From the NCBI GenBank assembly GCA_963693315.1, contig OY856186.1:377668656-377732655 (forward strand): 64,000 bases of DNA, given 5' to 3'. This DNA is from Diogma glabrata (taxonomy: Eukaryota > Arthropoda > Insecta > Diptera > Cylindrotomidae). Position numbers and translations under genes: made by a program. Shown piece after piece: positions 49,219 to 61,658 of this stretch; position 1 is the stretch's first letter, and every line of letters starts with the position of its first letter. The notes beneath the pieces are model-generated. The model worked only from the letters and a program-made list of their open reading frames with translations, was not told the origin of the DNA and did not search any database.

Positions 49219-49275
49219 ACCGATATCGATATTCGATATATCGATAATTATCGACATTTATCGATATATCGATAT
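49219..49275. repeat. TATCGAT-rich palindromic cluster
   Basis: Clustered CGATAT, TATCGA and ATCGATAT words form overlapping small palindromes. In flies, CGATA is bound by BEAF-32 and TATCGATA by DREF (established for Drosophila). Whether any factor binds here is inference. Confidence 0.7.
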
Positions 49276-49890
49276 TTTTTCCCGGCCCTAATTTTGACAC
49301 TGATTGACAGAAAAATTAAAAAAAGTTCACAGATTTAGGCGGTTTGGTTAATTTTGAATGAAAATTATAGCTAGGTCTCAAATAATTATGTTTGTGCATG
49401 TTTAAGGGACGGTGTGGAGAGGATAAAAAACCTATTTTGACCCAATTGAGTGGGGTATCATTTGCAAGAGCACCTAATTTAGATATCATTACAATTTGTT
49501 TTTAGAATTTTGCGGTGCACAGTTTTTGAGTTATTGTCAAAAAAGTTCAAATTTCAGACAACCCCCCTCCCCCCCACCCCTACGTTTTGACACTGATTGA
49601 CAAACAAATTTGTAAAATTTCACAGAGTTAGGAAATTCGGTAAATTTTGAATGAAAATTATAGCGTAGTCTCAAATAATAATACTTCTTGGGTGTTTAGG
49701 GGACGGGGGTGCAGAGGGTAAATAATTTGAAAGAGCACCTAATTTAGAAATCTTTGCAATTTTTTTAGAATTTTTCAGTGTACAGTTTTTATGTTATTGC
49801 ACAAAAAACATGTTTAGTATATAGCCTCTCCACTCCCCTAAATTTCGACACTTGATTGACCGAAAAAATAATCAAATTTAAATCATTTAC
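49276..49890. repeat. Degenerate 290-bp tandem repeat, right part
   Basis: This continues the array of 43860-44554. TTTTGACACTGATTGACA recurs at about 49292 and 49584, and a variant at about 49845. The GTATCATTTG..AGAGCACCTAATTTAGA motif lies at about 49456 and 49728. Confidence 0.8.
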
Positions 49891-50596
49891 AAGCTGGTGT
49901 AATTGAATCTTTCTTGAGTTACCATAAACAGCTATGGATAAGATTTAACCTTAAGCTTGATTAAACATTTATTTTGATGAACACAACTTTTTGTCAATTA
50001 TTTTTGATATTGTGTTCTTTTACATTCACGGAACCCTTGACCAGCGAATTTCATTCGTTTTAGTCTGATTTTTTAATTGTAAATCTTCAGCGATTTCATA
50101 CCAAAATACAATAATTACAAACCTCTTATATACATAAACTGTAATTTTTAAAACCCAATTTCTAAATGTAATATGTTAAGGATTATATCATAATTTCTAT
50201 GAACCGATTCTACATCATCATCTGTTTTATATAAATACCCACCTGAGATATAAAACTAAATTACTTTTGTATCATATCGAAAAAAAACTCAAGAAATAGC
50301 CAAATTATGATGAATTTTTCTATAAAAATAAAATATTTATAAAGAAACAAAATATAAGATAAAAATAAAAATTCTTATCAAAATTGCTAGAAACATTTTT
50401 CATTTATTTATTTCGTTTTTATTTAAAGAATATTTCGTTTTTATACAAAACGATATCAGTTGGGAATAATATTTTATGAACTTTTTATTCACTCTATAAA
50501 CTTGAGCAATATTTAATGTAAATGCATTCAGAAAACTGAGCTTAAGTAACTTTTTTTTTAAATTACATTAGATTATATGTTAAAGTTTATTTACAA

Positions 50597-50978
50597 TATT
50601 TTTTTCTGTGACGGGAAAAAAGTTTAACATTTTACTTCTGCTGACAGGTGCAAAAATGCTACTTTTCATAAAATACTTTTTTCCCCGGGAAAAAAGTATG
50701 TACTTTTTTCCCGGATAGATAAAAATATATATATAAATACATATATACACATAAATGATGAATATTATGAACATTTATGACTATTTTAATGTTATGAAAA
50801 GCTATACCGTTTTCTTCTTGATGTTAATAACTGGTTTTGACAAATAAAATGAAACTTAATTTTAAGTTTTTATTCAAGAAAAATTCGTATGGTGTGGTGA
50901 ATATACATATTGTAATATTTGTTTAATATTATTTTTTCAATAATTATATTAATATTTATCCAGTCACAGAAAAAAATA
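50597..50978. mobile_element. Candidate MITE bounded by exact 16-bp inverted repeats
   Basis: TATTTTTTTCTGTGAC at 50597-50612 is the exact reverse complement of 50963-50978. Both are followed inward or outward by GGGAAAA-type words. Whether these are true element termini is uncertain; there is no target duplication I can defend. Confidence 0.35.
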
Positions 50979-51110
50979 GTGTATTATACACGGGAAAAAT
51001 TGTAGATTTTAGCTCTCGGTTTTTTGTCTCCCTCCGCTTCGCGTCGGGAGACAACACAACCTCGAGCTAAAATCTACTACTTTTTTCCCTTGTATAATAA
51101 ATAACTATTT
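50978..51110. repeat. Large hairpin with nested stem
   Basis: The outer arms pair GGGAAAAATTGTAGATTTTAGCTC with GAGCTAAAATCTACTACTTTTTTCCC and TATTATAC with GTATAATA. Inside is a second stem GTCTCCC...GGGAGAC around a GC-rich loop. The GC-rich core stands out against the AT-rich flanks. Confidence 0.8.
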
Positions 51111-52047
51111 TTATGAAGATGATTATGACGAAAATAAAATAAAAGTTTAACAATTATGATATAATCAAATTGTGCATTAAAATTTACTTACAAAGAAGAT
51201 GTAATAATTTGGAATTATACCGATAAACATTTTGGTCTTCGAAAGGTAACAAAAAATGATTGTCTTTTTAAAAGTCAAGAAACCAAGTCTAGAATCAGCA
51301 TGACGGTTCGTTAATAAGCTGTTTATCATTTTCGAAAATAACAAAATTAAACCAATCTTACAGATATTCTCATCCAAATTTTTCTATGATAGTAAATATA
51401 TTAACGACATTTATTATAAATTATTAAATAAGAAATCGACAATGATTGCTTTGATTTAAAACCTTTGTAAAATTACATGAAAATACAATAGCAACTACAA
51501 TTTGTTATTTAGGAAAAATGATCTTACACTAGTGGAAAAAACCCATTCTCATAGGGGATTAAACCTGCATGAAAATAGAATTCATCTGTAATGACCAAAA
51601 GGGTCTATTCACTACAGGTGTCTATTGACGATTAATTTTAAAATCCGATACAGGCAGTCGCCCTAATGATCACACATTCATTTTTTACCATCAAACAATT
51701 TAAGATTCATTTCATAAATAGTATCTGACTGTTTATGATGTTTCACTGTAAATCCATTTTTAGTCTATCATGTTAACATCTTTTCTTTTTTCATTTCAAA
51801 ACACTAAATTGCTTTTTTTATTTATTCTGTGCCCATGTGAAACAGGCATATCTCTTTGAACAAAAACCGAAATAAAGTAAATTAAATCTGCAGCAGATGC
51901 GTTGGTATTGATATCATCAATAAGGTGATATGCTTTGCGTTGTTTTAATATTAACAACTGGTAAAATTATGGAGGATCCCTCCCATGTTTTACTTGATAG
52001 TGTGAGGCATTTTTTTTTAATACTTTTTCTATGTCAATTTCATTTTT

Positions 52048-52635
52048 TGTGGTTTGTTTATACACTGCAGAATTTTTTTTTGTGTGTTGTTTTATTTTGG
52101 ATAGAATGAAAAAAAACAACCAAAACGACTGAGATAGGTGGTAATTGCTTAAAAAATCGAATCTTTGTGGAAAACCACATTTTTTAGGCAGATACTGTTT
52201 GGCCAGTAATATTCTGTTTTTTATTATGTTAATTATGATTTTATTTTCAACTGTATTTATTTCTATTTTATTGAATTTCAACAAAATGAAAACTATAGAA
52301 CAATATTAATATTATTTGTTTTCTTGGATATAATTTTTTTTGGTTCAACTTTAATATGACACAAATATCCAAAAATATATTATCAATTCAAAAATTTTTT
52401 TGACAAAATTATTTATTTTAATTAATTTAAATATATTCAAAAATAATTTTTTTTAAAAGCTTTAATATCTGAAAGCTAAGCAGTATCTGCCTTTACCAAA
52501 AAATGTGGTTTTCAACAACAAATCGATTTTTTTAAGCGATTTTCACCCATCTCAGTTGTTTTGGTTGGTTTTTTCATTCTACCCAAACCAAATCAACAAA
52601 CATAAGAAAATTCTGCCGTGCATAAACAAAACAAA
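52048..52635. mobile_element. Inverted-repeat (MITE/foldback) element
   Basis: The left arm (about 52048-52200) and right arm (about 52485-52632) are inverted copies of about 145 bp. TTTGTTTATACACTGCAGAA on the left matches TTTGTTTATGCACGGCAGAA read inverted from the right, and both arms hold AAACCACATTTTTT and GGCAGATACTG. No coding sequence. The minus-strand ORF 51967-52284 is a by-product. Confidence 0.7.
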
Positions 52636-52964
52636 AAAAATTAATTGTAGGATTGTAAGGATTGTAAGGATTGATGTATAAAAAATTCCTTCCGTTAACC
52701 TATAGTTTCCGCCAAAAATGAAGAAAAATGTTCTAAAATATTTTGAAGGGAACATTTTTGCCGTGTACAGATTTTCCGCTTAAAAGCATTACCGTTATTG
52801 ATAGGGTGACCAGATCGAGCATTACCAAAAAGAAAACATACTCTTCTTAGGAAAAGGAGTGCGGTCAATATTTTTAAAACTCTTCAGAAAAGATTCAATT
52901 AATTTCCGAGCTAAGAAAAAAAATTTTTGTATAAATGAATTACATTTACTATCTCAGCATGCAC

Positions 52965-53790
52965 GCACAATGAAAAAACATTTTTTTGGGATAGCATATA
53001 AAAAGTTCATTTTCATGCAGGTTTAGTCCCTGTGAAATTGTTTTTTTTCCACTAAATAACAAATTATTACTAAGTTTACACCATGGTAGTATAATATAAT
53101 AATAGCAAATAGCTAGTAAACTATTACAGTGTAAACGGATAGAATAATACTTTTTTACTTTGACAGATACTTATTTGATATTTTGCTTTTGATCGATAGT
53201 ATAATAGTATATGCAAAAAAATTGTAACCGTCAAAACGTAAAATGTAAACACAATTTCATGTGATTGTAAGAAATGTGCAACATCAAAATCACTCAAAAT
53301 TTAGTTTTAATTTTAAATTAATATGAGTATTATAATTTTTTGTTGAAATACTTTTCGATTGATAAGATTTTATATTCAAATTTCAAATACGGTATCCGTA
53401 TTCTATCTGTCAAAATTATTCTGAGCGTTTATACCACATGATAGTAAAATACTATTTTGTGGTATAAACACCCAATGTATCGAAAGTTTAATAGCAAAAA
53501 ACTATTATTCTATTAAACAATCAGTGGTATAAACTTATTATATAGTTGTTATGCTGTTATATTTTAAAACAAAGCAACCATGAAAAGGTAGAATATGAAT
53601 TTTGAATGTTATGTTGTCGATTTCTAAATTAAAAATGTATAATGTGTTATAGGTTTATAATAAATATCGTTTATATATTTAACGTTCGTGAACTCGAAGC
53701 TATTCCACTCACGAAAGCAATTTCCACTCACGAAAAACAGTGTTTTCATCTCTTGTAGCACTACTTCCCTTAATTTTTCAAAAAGTAATG
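52965..53790. repeat. Dispersed repeat, copy A (interrupted)
   Basis: The parts 52965-53070 and 53545-53770 match 56620-57010 in the same order and orientation: CCCTGTGAAA, CCACTA.., AACAAATT.., then GCAACCATGAA, TAGAATATGAATTTT, ATGTTATGT.GTCGATTT and CACTCACGAAAAA. The 467-bp element at 53071-53537 splits this copy. Confidence 0.7.
53071..53537. mobile_element. MITE with TAAGTTTAYACCA termini
   Basis: The left end reads TAAGTTTACACCATGG; inverted, the right end reads TAAGTTTATACCACTG. Copy B of the surrounding repeat (56.7 kb) reads across the site without it, which supports the boundaries. AGTGTAAACGG and GGTATAAACACC words lie inside. A relation to Harbinger-type MITEs is possible from the TTTACAC words. 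Confidence 0.6.
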
Positions 53791-54205
53791 AAAAAGTAAT
53801 GAAAAAATTATGACAAGGCAACGAAAAAGTATTAAAAATTTACTGAAAAAGTACTGAAAAGTACTGTAAGGTACTGAAAAAGTAATGAAAAAGTAAAGAA
53901 AAAGTAATAAAAAAGTAATGAAAAAGTAATGAAAAAGTAATGAAAAAGTAATGAAAAATCAAAGAAAAAGTAAAGCAAACACACTGAAAATGTAATGAAA
54001 AGTAATGACAAAGTATTGAAAAACTAATGAAAAACTAATGAAACAGTAATAAAAAAGCAATAAAAAAGTAATAAAAATTTAAATTAAATTAATTGAATTA
54101 ATTAAAAAGTAATAAAAAAGTAATGAAAAAGTAATGAAAAAATAATGAAAAACCAATGAAAAAGTAATGAAAAAGCAATAAAAAGTTATAAAAAGTAATG
54201 AAAAG
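53785..54205. repeat. AGTAATGAAAA minisatellite, left part
   Basis: This is an imperfect tandem array of an 11-12-bp unit (AGTAATGAAAA, with AGTAAAGAAAA and AGTAATAAAAA variants). It continues at 54891 after the inserted element. Minus-strand Phe/Leu/Tyr-rich ORFs here are by-products. Confidence 0.92.
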
Positions 54206-54898
54206 CAGAGACGGAAACCGGTTCTTTTGAACCAAACCAAAACCACTGAACCAACGAGATTTTACCGAACTAAACATAAAACCAAACCAAACCATTTTCA
54301 AAATGATTTGAGTGAACCAAACCAAAACCAAACCAATTTTTAAATAATAGAACCGAACCATAAACCAATGTTTTTCTGTTTGGTTCGCGGTTCGATTTTA
54401 AAGAAGAAAATTTGGTCTAGAACTTAAATAAATTGGAAAAGTCTACTCATTTCTTTTTGAAACTATTACAGTATTTTTTCACGTCTACTACATTTTTATA
54501 TTCAAATTTAAATTACAGGTTTTTTATGTTTTGACAAATGTTAGGTTTTTAGTTTATTAAGCGTAATAAAGCGTGAAATTATTTTTTCTTTTTCGAATTT
54601 ATTGAAATCCACAAAAACGGTCTCTTTAATGCGACTTATTAGTAGAATAAAGCTGTGTTTGTTTGAATATCGAGAATTAGTTAAGAATAAAAATGTGAAT
54701 CTAAATTCTGAATTTGAACCAAAACCGAACCAAACCCAAACCAAAACCAAAAATTATACAGTCTTTAAACCAAAACCAAACCAAAACCTAGTAAATATCA
54801 AGAAACCGAAACTAAAACAAAAATTATAATAAAAGTTTGTTATTAAACCAAAGCCGAACCAACTAAAAAGAACTTTGGTTTCCATCTCTGATGAAAAG
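54198..54898. mobile_element. hAT-like non-autonomous element with perfect 8-bp duplication
   Basis: The element 54206-54890 (685 bp) begins CAGAGACGGAAACC and, inverted, CAGAGATGGAAACC. ATGAAAAG stands on both sides (54198-54205 and 54891-54898). CAGAG-type ends and an 8-bp duplication are typical of hAT. Near both ends it is rich in AACCAAACC-type words. No transposase. Confidence 0.82.
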
Positions 54899-55435
54899 TA
54901 AAGAAAAAATAATAAAAAACTAATGAAAAAGTAATAAAAGGTAATAAAAAAGTAATGAAAAAGTAGTGAAAAAGTAATGAAGAAGTAATAAAACAGTAAT
55001 GAAAAAGTTATGAAAAAGTAATGTAACAGCAATGAAAAAATATCAAAAAATTACTTAAAAAGTAATGAAAAAGTAAAGAATACGAAAGAAAAAGTAAAAA
55101 AAAGTAGTGAAAAAGTGATGAAAAAGAAATGAAAAAGTAATGAAAAAGCAATGAAAAAGTATTTGCAAAGTAATGAAAAAGTAATTAAAAAGTAAATAAA
55201 AAATAAAGGAAAAGTAAGTAAAAATAATGAAAGATTAATGAAAAAACAATGAAAAAGTTAAGAAAAAGTAATGAAAAAGTGCTGAAAAAGTAATGAAGAA
55301 GTAATTAAAAAGTAATGAAAAAGTACTGAACAAGTATTGAAAAGGAGCTTAAAAAGTAATGCAAAGATTACTCTATTAAATGAATTCATTACTTTTTCAT
55401 TACTTTTTATGACTTTTTCATTACTTTTTCATGTA
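54891..55435. repeat. AGTAATGAAAA minisatellite, right part with inverted end
   Basis: The array continues in the same orientation to about 55360. After a short gap it ends with inverted units (TCATTACTTTTTCATTAC-type, 55385-55432), so the array closes in a partial palindrome. Confidence 0.88.
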
Positions 55436-58400
55436 AGCGATGTAATATTACTTTTGCTGGTATTAATACATGGTCCGATTATTCAAGGAGCTGGTCATTT
55501 TTTTTCTGGGCAGTGTTGTGTTTATGTGTCAAAAACAAATCGTGTTATGCTCAGTATTATCTGGTATTTTAGTAGGATGCTTTATCATTTGTGTTAAACC
55601 ATCGCAGTCTGCAAGTAATTTATGACAACACTATGTGAACGAACAACTTTGGCTTATTTTAACTCATTTTTAAACATCCAAACTATTTGCTGTTGTTGTT
55701 TCATGTCCATATGAATAACTCTAGGTTTTATCTGTTTCTCCAGTTGCGATGTTATATATCAAATTTGATCTTCTTTTGTTAAATTAAGTCGTTCAATTTT
55801 TACTTTGAACCATTTAACACGATTTTTTTGTCTTCAGTTTAATTGTGTGGAATTTATCGAGAACTATATTAATGATATCCAAATATACTATTGTATATCA
55901 ATGAGTTTCAAGTTTGTTTGAAAACTATTTGTAGAAAATCATTCTTTCTTTAAATATATATATTGGAACCTAACTCATCATGATCTTACACCTTTTTACT
56001 CGTATATGAATATGATTTGTAGCCTTAAATTATCACTTTTTAAACATATATTTTGTTGTCTTATGTCCAAAAGAATAAAAAAAAACCTTTTTATTTGGTA
56101 AATTCTATAAAAAATAGAAATTATTATTAAAGCAACCTTTAAATTCAAAATTTCATAAGCCAATCAAAATTATTGTTATTATTTGTTGTCATTGTTATAC
56201 AAGTATTTTGAAAAATAACAAATATTTTGTCAAAGGTTACTTGTTCAATATATTTTTATTTCAAAACTTATGCAAATTTGTTATTTTGATTTAGAATAAA
56301 CAATTTTTTTAAAATATTTTGCTTGCGGCGAATTAAAAATAGTATATACAGCACGGTCGTAAGCCATTTTAGACTTAATGTGGGTGCAAATCTCGGCTAG
56401 TGTCTCGATTTGCAAACTTTACATACATCCAAAATATTTCACGTCACGTCCTTGCATCATAATGTACTATTTTGTAAAAAAATTAGTTTATAACAAAAAA
56501 CGCTTCATATTTTCAGTATGCACTGGAGGGGTGAAATCATAATTATTGCTAAATTGATAACACTGGTGAGCGTTTTTTATATCTTAAAAATCAATAAACA
56601 CTTTTTTGTTTGTTGCCTTAGTTAAAAATTCAAAATATGTTAAAATTGTTTTTTCTATGATAGCAAATAAAAAGTCTATTTTCATAACGTTGAATGCCCT
56701 GTGAAAATTGGTCTTTTTACCACTATAGTGTAAAAATAATAACAAATTGTAGTTGCCATGGTTTCTCATATAATTTTACAAAGTTTTTTAAACAACGCAA
56801 CCATGAACAAATAGAATATGAATTTTTAATGTTATGTGGTCGATTTTTAATTTTATAATTTATAGTATAAATTGATTATATATACACTATCATAGAAAAA
56901 AATGCAATACCCACACGAGATAGAAAGGTTTTCGTTCGCAAACATGGCAAGCGCGTCTCGTTAACAAATGTTTACTCACGAAAAAAACAATGTTTTTATC
57001 ACTTGCAGGAAAATATACTATTATTATCTCGAAAATTTAGGGAAAACTTTTTCATTGACATCGCAAAAAGGAAACAAAGCAAAAAGGAAACAAAGCCGGA
57101 CCAAGGCCGGCTCAGAATTATATCTGATTTTCCAATTAAGGTATGCCCTATTTGTCCGGATCTGAGCCCTATTTCATTTAATAAATTTCATTTGGTTAAA
57201 ATTCACTAGAGTATTATCACTAGATTTTAGATATACATAGTTTGCGAAATTTCACAACTTTAGTTATCGCTTCTCTGCGTTATGAATAAATATAGGTAAG
57301 TAAAAGGTCAGCATATTTCTATAAACATTTTTTCTAACATTGTAGTAGTAAATTTTCTAATTTTTCTAATGTATGTTAAAGAAAATTCCCTATTTTAAAT
57401 GATCCGGTCCTGGCCCGATTCTAGTAGGGCTGTCTGAACCGGTTTCGATAGTTTGAGGCGTTGCCTTACTGTTCAAGACCTGTTCAGTGTGCCTGATACG
57501 GTTCCTATCAGTAATAGGGAAAGCCGTATCCGGTCCAGATCTGAGGCCTTATATAATGCTAGTCGGGTACTACGCGTAGTTCCCACCGAAATATACTTTT
57601 CAATTTACAAATTTCCATAGAAATTCAACTTTAATTTTATTTAAGGTTCAATCGAGCTATGTTAACAATAATGAACAAACGTTCCCACATATTTTGTAGA
57701 TAATTTATTTTTTGAAACTTCAATTTATTAAATTCAACTTCAACCAAACATCATATCCACTTCGTATCCATCAATAAAAAAACAACAACATTTATTTTCC
57801 ATCAAACCCAGATTAACATTTTAACCGAAGCGAAGCAATAATTTTTTACAATGGACACATCATATTCCCGTCAGAATCTCTATTTTATTCCTTTTTCGTG
57901 GGATATATTGTTTGCGGGCAACATATGTTAAAAATACATAATTGTTTTTTATTCATTTTCGTTGTTGTGCTTGATTACAAAATAGATTATGGAGATTTTA
58001 GAGGAAATAGACATTTCAACATTTTTTTGTTTGTTCGTAATTAGCTATTGTCTTAGTTAATAACTTGGTTGCTTTAATGCTCTTTAATTTTTGAGTGGGG
58101 TTAAGCTTTATTATATTTAGATGATCATTTAAGTTTGCTGTTTGACTACTCCTACTCCATATAACAGTTGATGTTTAGGTGTCGGGTTACTAAATCAATG
58201 GAGTCGGGTCAATAAAATGAATGTTCACAGGACAATTTTTATAAATTTCCAGTTTGTTTACTTTTTACTTTTGTAATTCTTAAACGCCTGCAGCATATGG
58301 TGTCCTATACAGAACAATCAACTTTATTTATCAAAGCTCAAATTGAAAGCTTTCCCTTTCAAAACTTTTTAATAAAAGTTCAACTTAAAATATATGAATT

Positions 58401-59300
58401 TTAAATAGCAAAAACCAAAGACAATCAAAACAAAAAACAGAAATTTTTTTTAAATAAAATTCGATGAGCTTCAGCAATAATTTCCCTCCAACACAAACTT
58501 TTATTATAAATTTTTATAAATCATAAATATTAAAAAAAATTCTATATCTAAATCCTAGGTTGAAGACGAAAACAAAGACATGAAAATCTAGAACAATAAA
58601 AAGGTCTTGAGAAAAAAAAATAAGAAAAATTTGATTATAAAAAATGATATAATATTATTCAATTTAACCTTTTTAATCGTGAATTATTATACAAACTAAA
58701 AAATGGTTTGAATTGTATTTAGAGTTCGTTCGATGTAAGGTGGAAAATGGTAAAGGAAAAGTTTATTTGATTTTTCGTTTTCCTTTTTTTTGTTATTTTG
58801 AATTTTTTTTTTTAAAGAATTGTTATCTGTGTATTTTATTCCGTTCACACTTTCAACCACTTTATATTATTCTTTGGTTATGGACGATGATTATTAAGGT
58901 TAATAACACATTTTTTTTTTGTATTGGCTTATCTCGATTAAGAGTAAAATATATTTATTGAGGACGGAAAATTTGTTTTATTGTAGTTTTGGGGTATATG
59001 AATTGAGTTTATTTTTATTCATTTGATATAAAGTTTTGTATTTGTTGACCTAATAAAATCGTATAAGGTTTAACCCTAGATATATCATAATTGTATCGTT
59101 TTGATTGATTATTGTGTTTCTGTAAGGCATTGTCGAAGGTCAGATTTTTGAACAAATTTAACCAATACATTAGATGTGTTTTAACCAATAGTTGAACCTG
59201 CAATTCCCGTAGAACCATATTAATTAGAGGCATTCAAGGGTATTGAAAAGCATCATTTGATAAATTTCCTCATTTAGAAAATACTCATAACTTTTAGCGT
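55436..59300. other. Unassigned AT-rich sequence
   Basis: No gene was recognised. The part 56620-57010 is copy B of the dispersed repeat described at 52965. The part 57100-57580 is less AT-rich and carries scattered CCGGACC, GGTCCGG and CCGGTTTCG-type words, as in an old non-coding transposon, but no ends were defined. ORFs at 56968-57209 and 58713-58961 show no recognisable motif. Confidence 0.4.
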
Positions 59301-59304
59301 AGTA

Positions 59305-60318
59305 TGGTTGGGTTAGGTTAGTTTAGTCCTAAGGACAAGGCATAAATATGAGTGTTCCGTAGCCATATCATGAAAAATACTTGTATTGCTCATATGATAT
59401 CCATTTGGAAATCAAATTGTAGTTCTCAAGGAGCGATAAACGAAACTTGAGTCCAGCCTAAGCCAGAACAGAAGCAAAACCGTTGCTTATACGACAGTAA
59501 TGATAAGAAAACCTCTAGTTTATTCACATTTTTCTCGATAAGACATATGGTTTTATGAGATTTATTGATCTTAGTCTAACCGACATTCAACGGTTGAATT
59601 CTCCCCAGAACTGAATGGCAGTTGAATATGTGGTGCCCTACAACAATATTTCATATACAAATCTTAAAATCTTTAAAATATTATTATATTTGAAGGAAAT
59701 GCTCTGTTGAGCAAGTTCATCGACCTTCAGATTTTTTATTATAACCAAATGCCTTAGAACCCAGACAAATTAGAGATAACAAATAGTTCGGACTACTTTC
59801 GAAGTTGTGTGATTTGACTATATAGCATTGCTAGCAACTTGAATGTCCGTAAATAGACCGATATTCTTTGCAAATAGTACATTGTATTGTAACGCTTTTC
59901 TTCTCTAGCTGCATATTTAGCTTGATTTGTTAATAAAATAGCAAGAAACAGTGTGAGAACAGCCAGGCAAAAAGACGATTTAAAAACTATTTGCAGAAAA
60001 GCGCAACAGCTGACTTTACAATTTATTTTTTATGCATCTAGTTTTATTTTATCTTTTTGTCCATTTTTCCTGAAAGGAAAACCAGTTATGAAGCCAACAC
60101 CTGAAGATGATATCGATACTAGACACTATCTGTTTGGCCAAGACATCGATAGTATGGTAGCTGTCCAGAATTAGATTCATGAAATTTGTTTTGCTTTGGA
60201 CTTTCAACAGCAAAAAAAAATAAATATAAAGAAAATATTTCGCACGGGATGCAGATTGTCTCCACACTAATTATAAAACGGGGAATCTCTTATTGTGGAT
60301 AAACTAACCTAACATTCT
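59305..60318. repeat. Candidate dispersed repeat bounded by inverted TTAGGTTAG words
   Basis: TGGGTTAGGTTAGTTTA at about 59311-59327 is answered by TAAACTAACCTAACATT at about 60300-60316 in inverse orientation. Between them no clear coding frame is visible. I have an impression of a dispersed repeat known from higher flies, perhaps the remains of a non-LTR element, but cannot support a family. Confidence 0.35.
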
Positions 60319-60924
60319 AAAACACACTCAGAACAAAAAATGAAAATCGAATAATAATAATAGTAATATTTATATAAAAGAAAGAATTGAACTTAGCTGA
60401 TAACAGAGCTGACTCATGTTTCCTGTTGGCATCCTCAAATAGACGTATTTTTGTTCCACCGGTTAAATTAATTCCTATTAATAAAACTGTTATGAAGGGT
60501 AATTCAAACTCCATGATTGAAATTCAAACCACTCTCCCTCACACATCAAATTTACCTTAACAGAAATTTTCATAGTTGTTTTCGTTTTTCTTTTACACAT
60601 AGTTTCTTATACTCAATCTACAGTCATCATCTACTATATTTTCCGTTAAAAAAAGGATTATCCTAAGACAGTTGTGTGATATTTCCCAATGTGATTTCCT
60701 ATATTCAATCGTTAATTGCTATAGGCTTAGCATAAAACAATTTTACTGTATAATTAATTTGTAGTTTCGTTATTCCCATGTAGATTTCCTACAATCGTTA
60801 TATAATCCAAGTTTCTGTTTGTAATTATTTCCCAATTTTTAGTACAGATTAATAGTGAAGACACTTAGTGGGGAGAAATAATTAACGAGAGATAAAAAAA
60901 AAATTCACCACGATCGTTATTTTG

Positions 60925-61085
60925 TTTGCCTATAAATACGCCTAGCCGCGTATAGAGGCTCTCTTATTCGATTGTCATTTTTAGAAATCAGCTGAGTTGT
61001 TGACGTCTGACAATAAATAAATAAAATATTTCAATTTGGTTCTCACATGATTTTGTGTATTTTTTGGTCGTTATGCCGAAGAACC
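60925..61085 (+). mobile_element. LTR-like promoter fragment
   Basis: A TATA box (TATAAATACG at 60931) is followed by a TCTTATTCGATTGTCATT start-like region and AATAAATAAATAAAATA (about 61011). Then comes TTTTTTGGTCGTTATGCCGAAG (about 61054), which has the look of a primer-binding region. This resembles the end of an LTR plus the start of an internal region. No second LTR and no gag follow; a Penelope fragment starts within 100 bp. Confidence 0.35.
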
Positions 61086-61200
61086 AAGATATAAAATTGA
61101 ATTTAGTTAATTTATGGTGGAAATTGTTAGTTTTTTTTATCAAAATACTCGGCTGGTGATATTAGATTAAAAAAAATTTATTTATTCTTGTTATTTATTT

Positions 61201-61521
61201 GTATCCGAGATTATAATTATTAAACACCATATTGGCCAAACAGGTAGAAAATTCATTACCAGATTTTTAGAACATTTACCTAAACGAAAAAGCATTCAAA
61301 ATATAAAATCTATTTTTGCTCAACATCTAGTCGATGAAAATCATTCATATACAAGTTTTGAAAATAATTTTGAAGTTTTACATTTTTGTAACAAAGGTCC
61401 TCTCATGGATTCAATGGAAGAGTTTGAAATATATAAAGCTACTAAGAAGTCACCATTTTTAATTTTGAATGAACAACTATCATTTTGTTCTAATATTTTG
61501 TACAATTTAATTATAAATTAA
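61201..61521 (+). pseudogene. Penelope-like GIY-YIG endonuclease domain (5'-truncated)
   Basis: This is the endonuclease that nicks DNA for target-primed insertion of Penelope-like elements. The frame is open through 61201 to the TAA at 61519-61521 and reads HHIGQTGRKFITRFLEH, then FAQHLVDENHSY, then GPLMDSMEEFEIYKA, then FLILNEQLSF. The HIGQT segment is the second half of the GIY-YIG motif, with the arginine, glutamate (EEFEIY) and asparagine (ILNEQ) at the expected places. The CCHH finger and the reverse transcriptase that should precede it are missing. No start codon belongs to it; it is the end of a longer, lost frame. No stop or shift lies within the domain itself. Confidence 0.75.
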
Positions 61522-61658
61522 TATTTTTCTTTATTGTTTTTGTTCTTATCATATTTTACAATTTTAATCTTTTCAATTTTTATTTTTAAAAAACTTTTTA
61601 TGTTTAATTTAGTATGCATATTTTTTGAAACAAACAAATTTTCAAATAATATTGTCAT

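Larger units (their letters stand above)
49891..52040. other. Unassigned AT-rich sequence with inverted-repeat pieces
   Basis: No gene was seen. It contains the exact inverted pair at 50597-50612 and 50963-50978, the palindrome ACTTTTTTCCCCGGGAAAAAAGT at about 50684-50706, and the hairpin at 50980-51105. The part 51480-51600 is an inverted relative of 52965-53060. Confidence 0.4.

Noticed and set aside
53624..55032. Phe/Leu/His-rich minus-strand ORFs
   Set aside because: By-products of the AGTAATGAAAA minisatellite.
59310..59330. Telomeric (TTAGG)n insertion
   Set aside because: GGTTGGGTTAGGTTAG holds only about two irregular units, too short for a telomeric tract.
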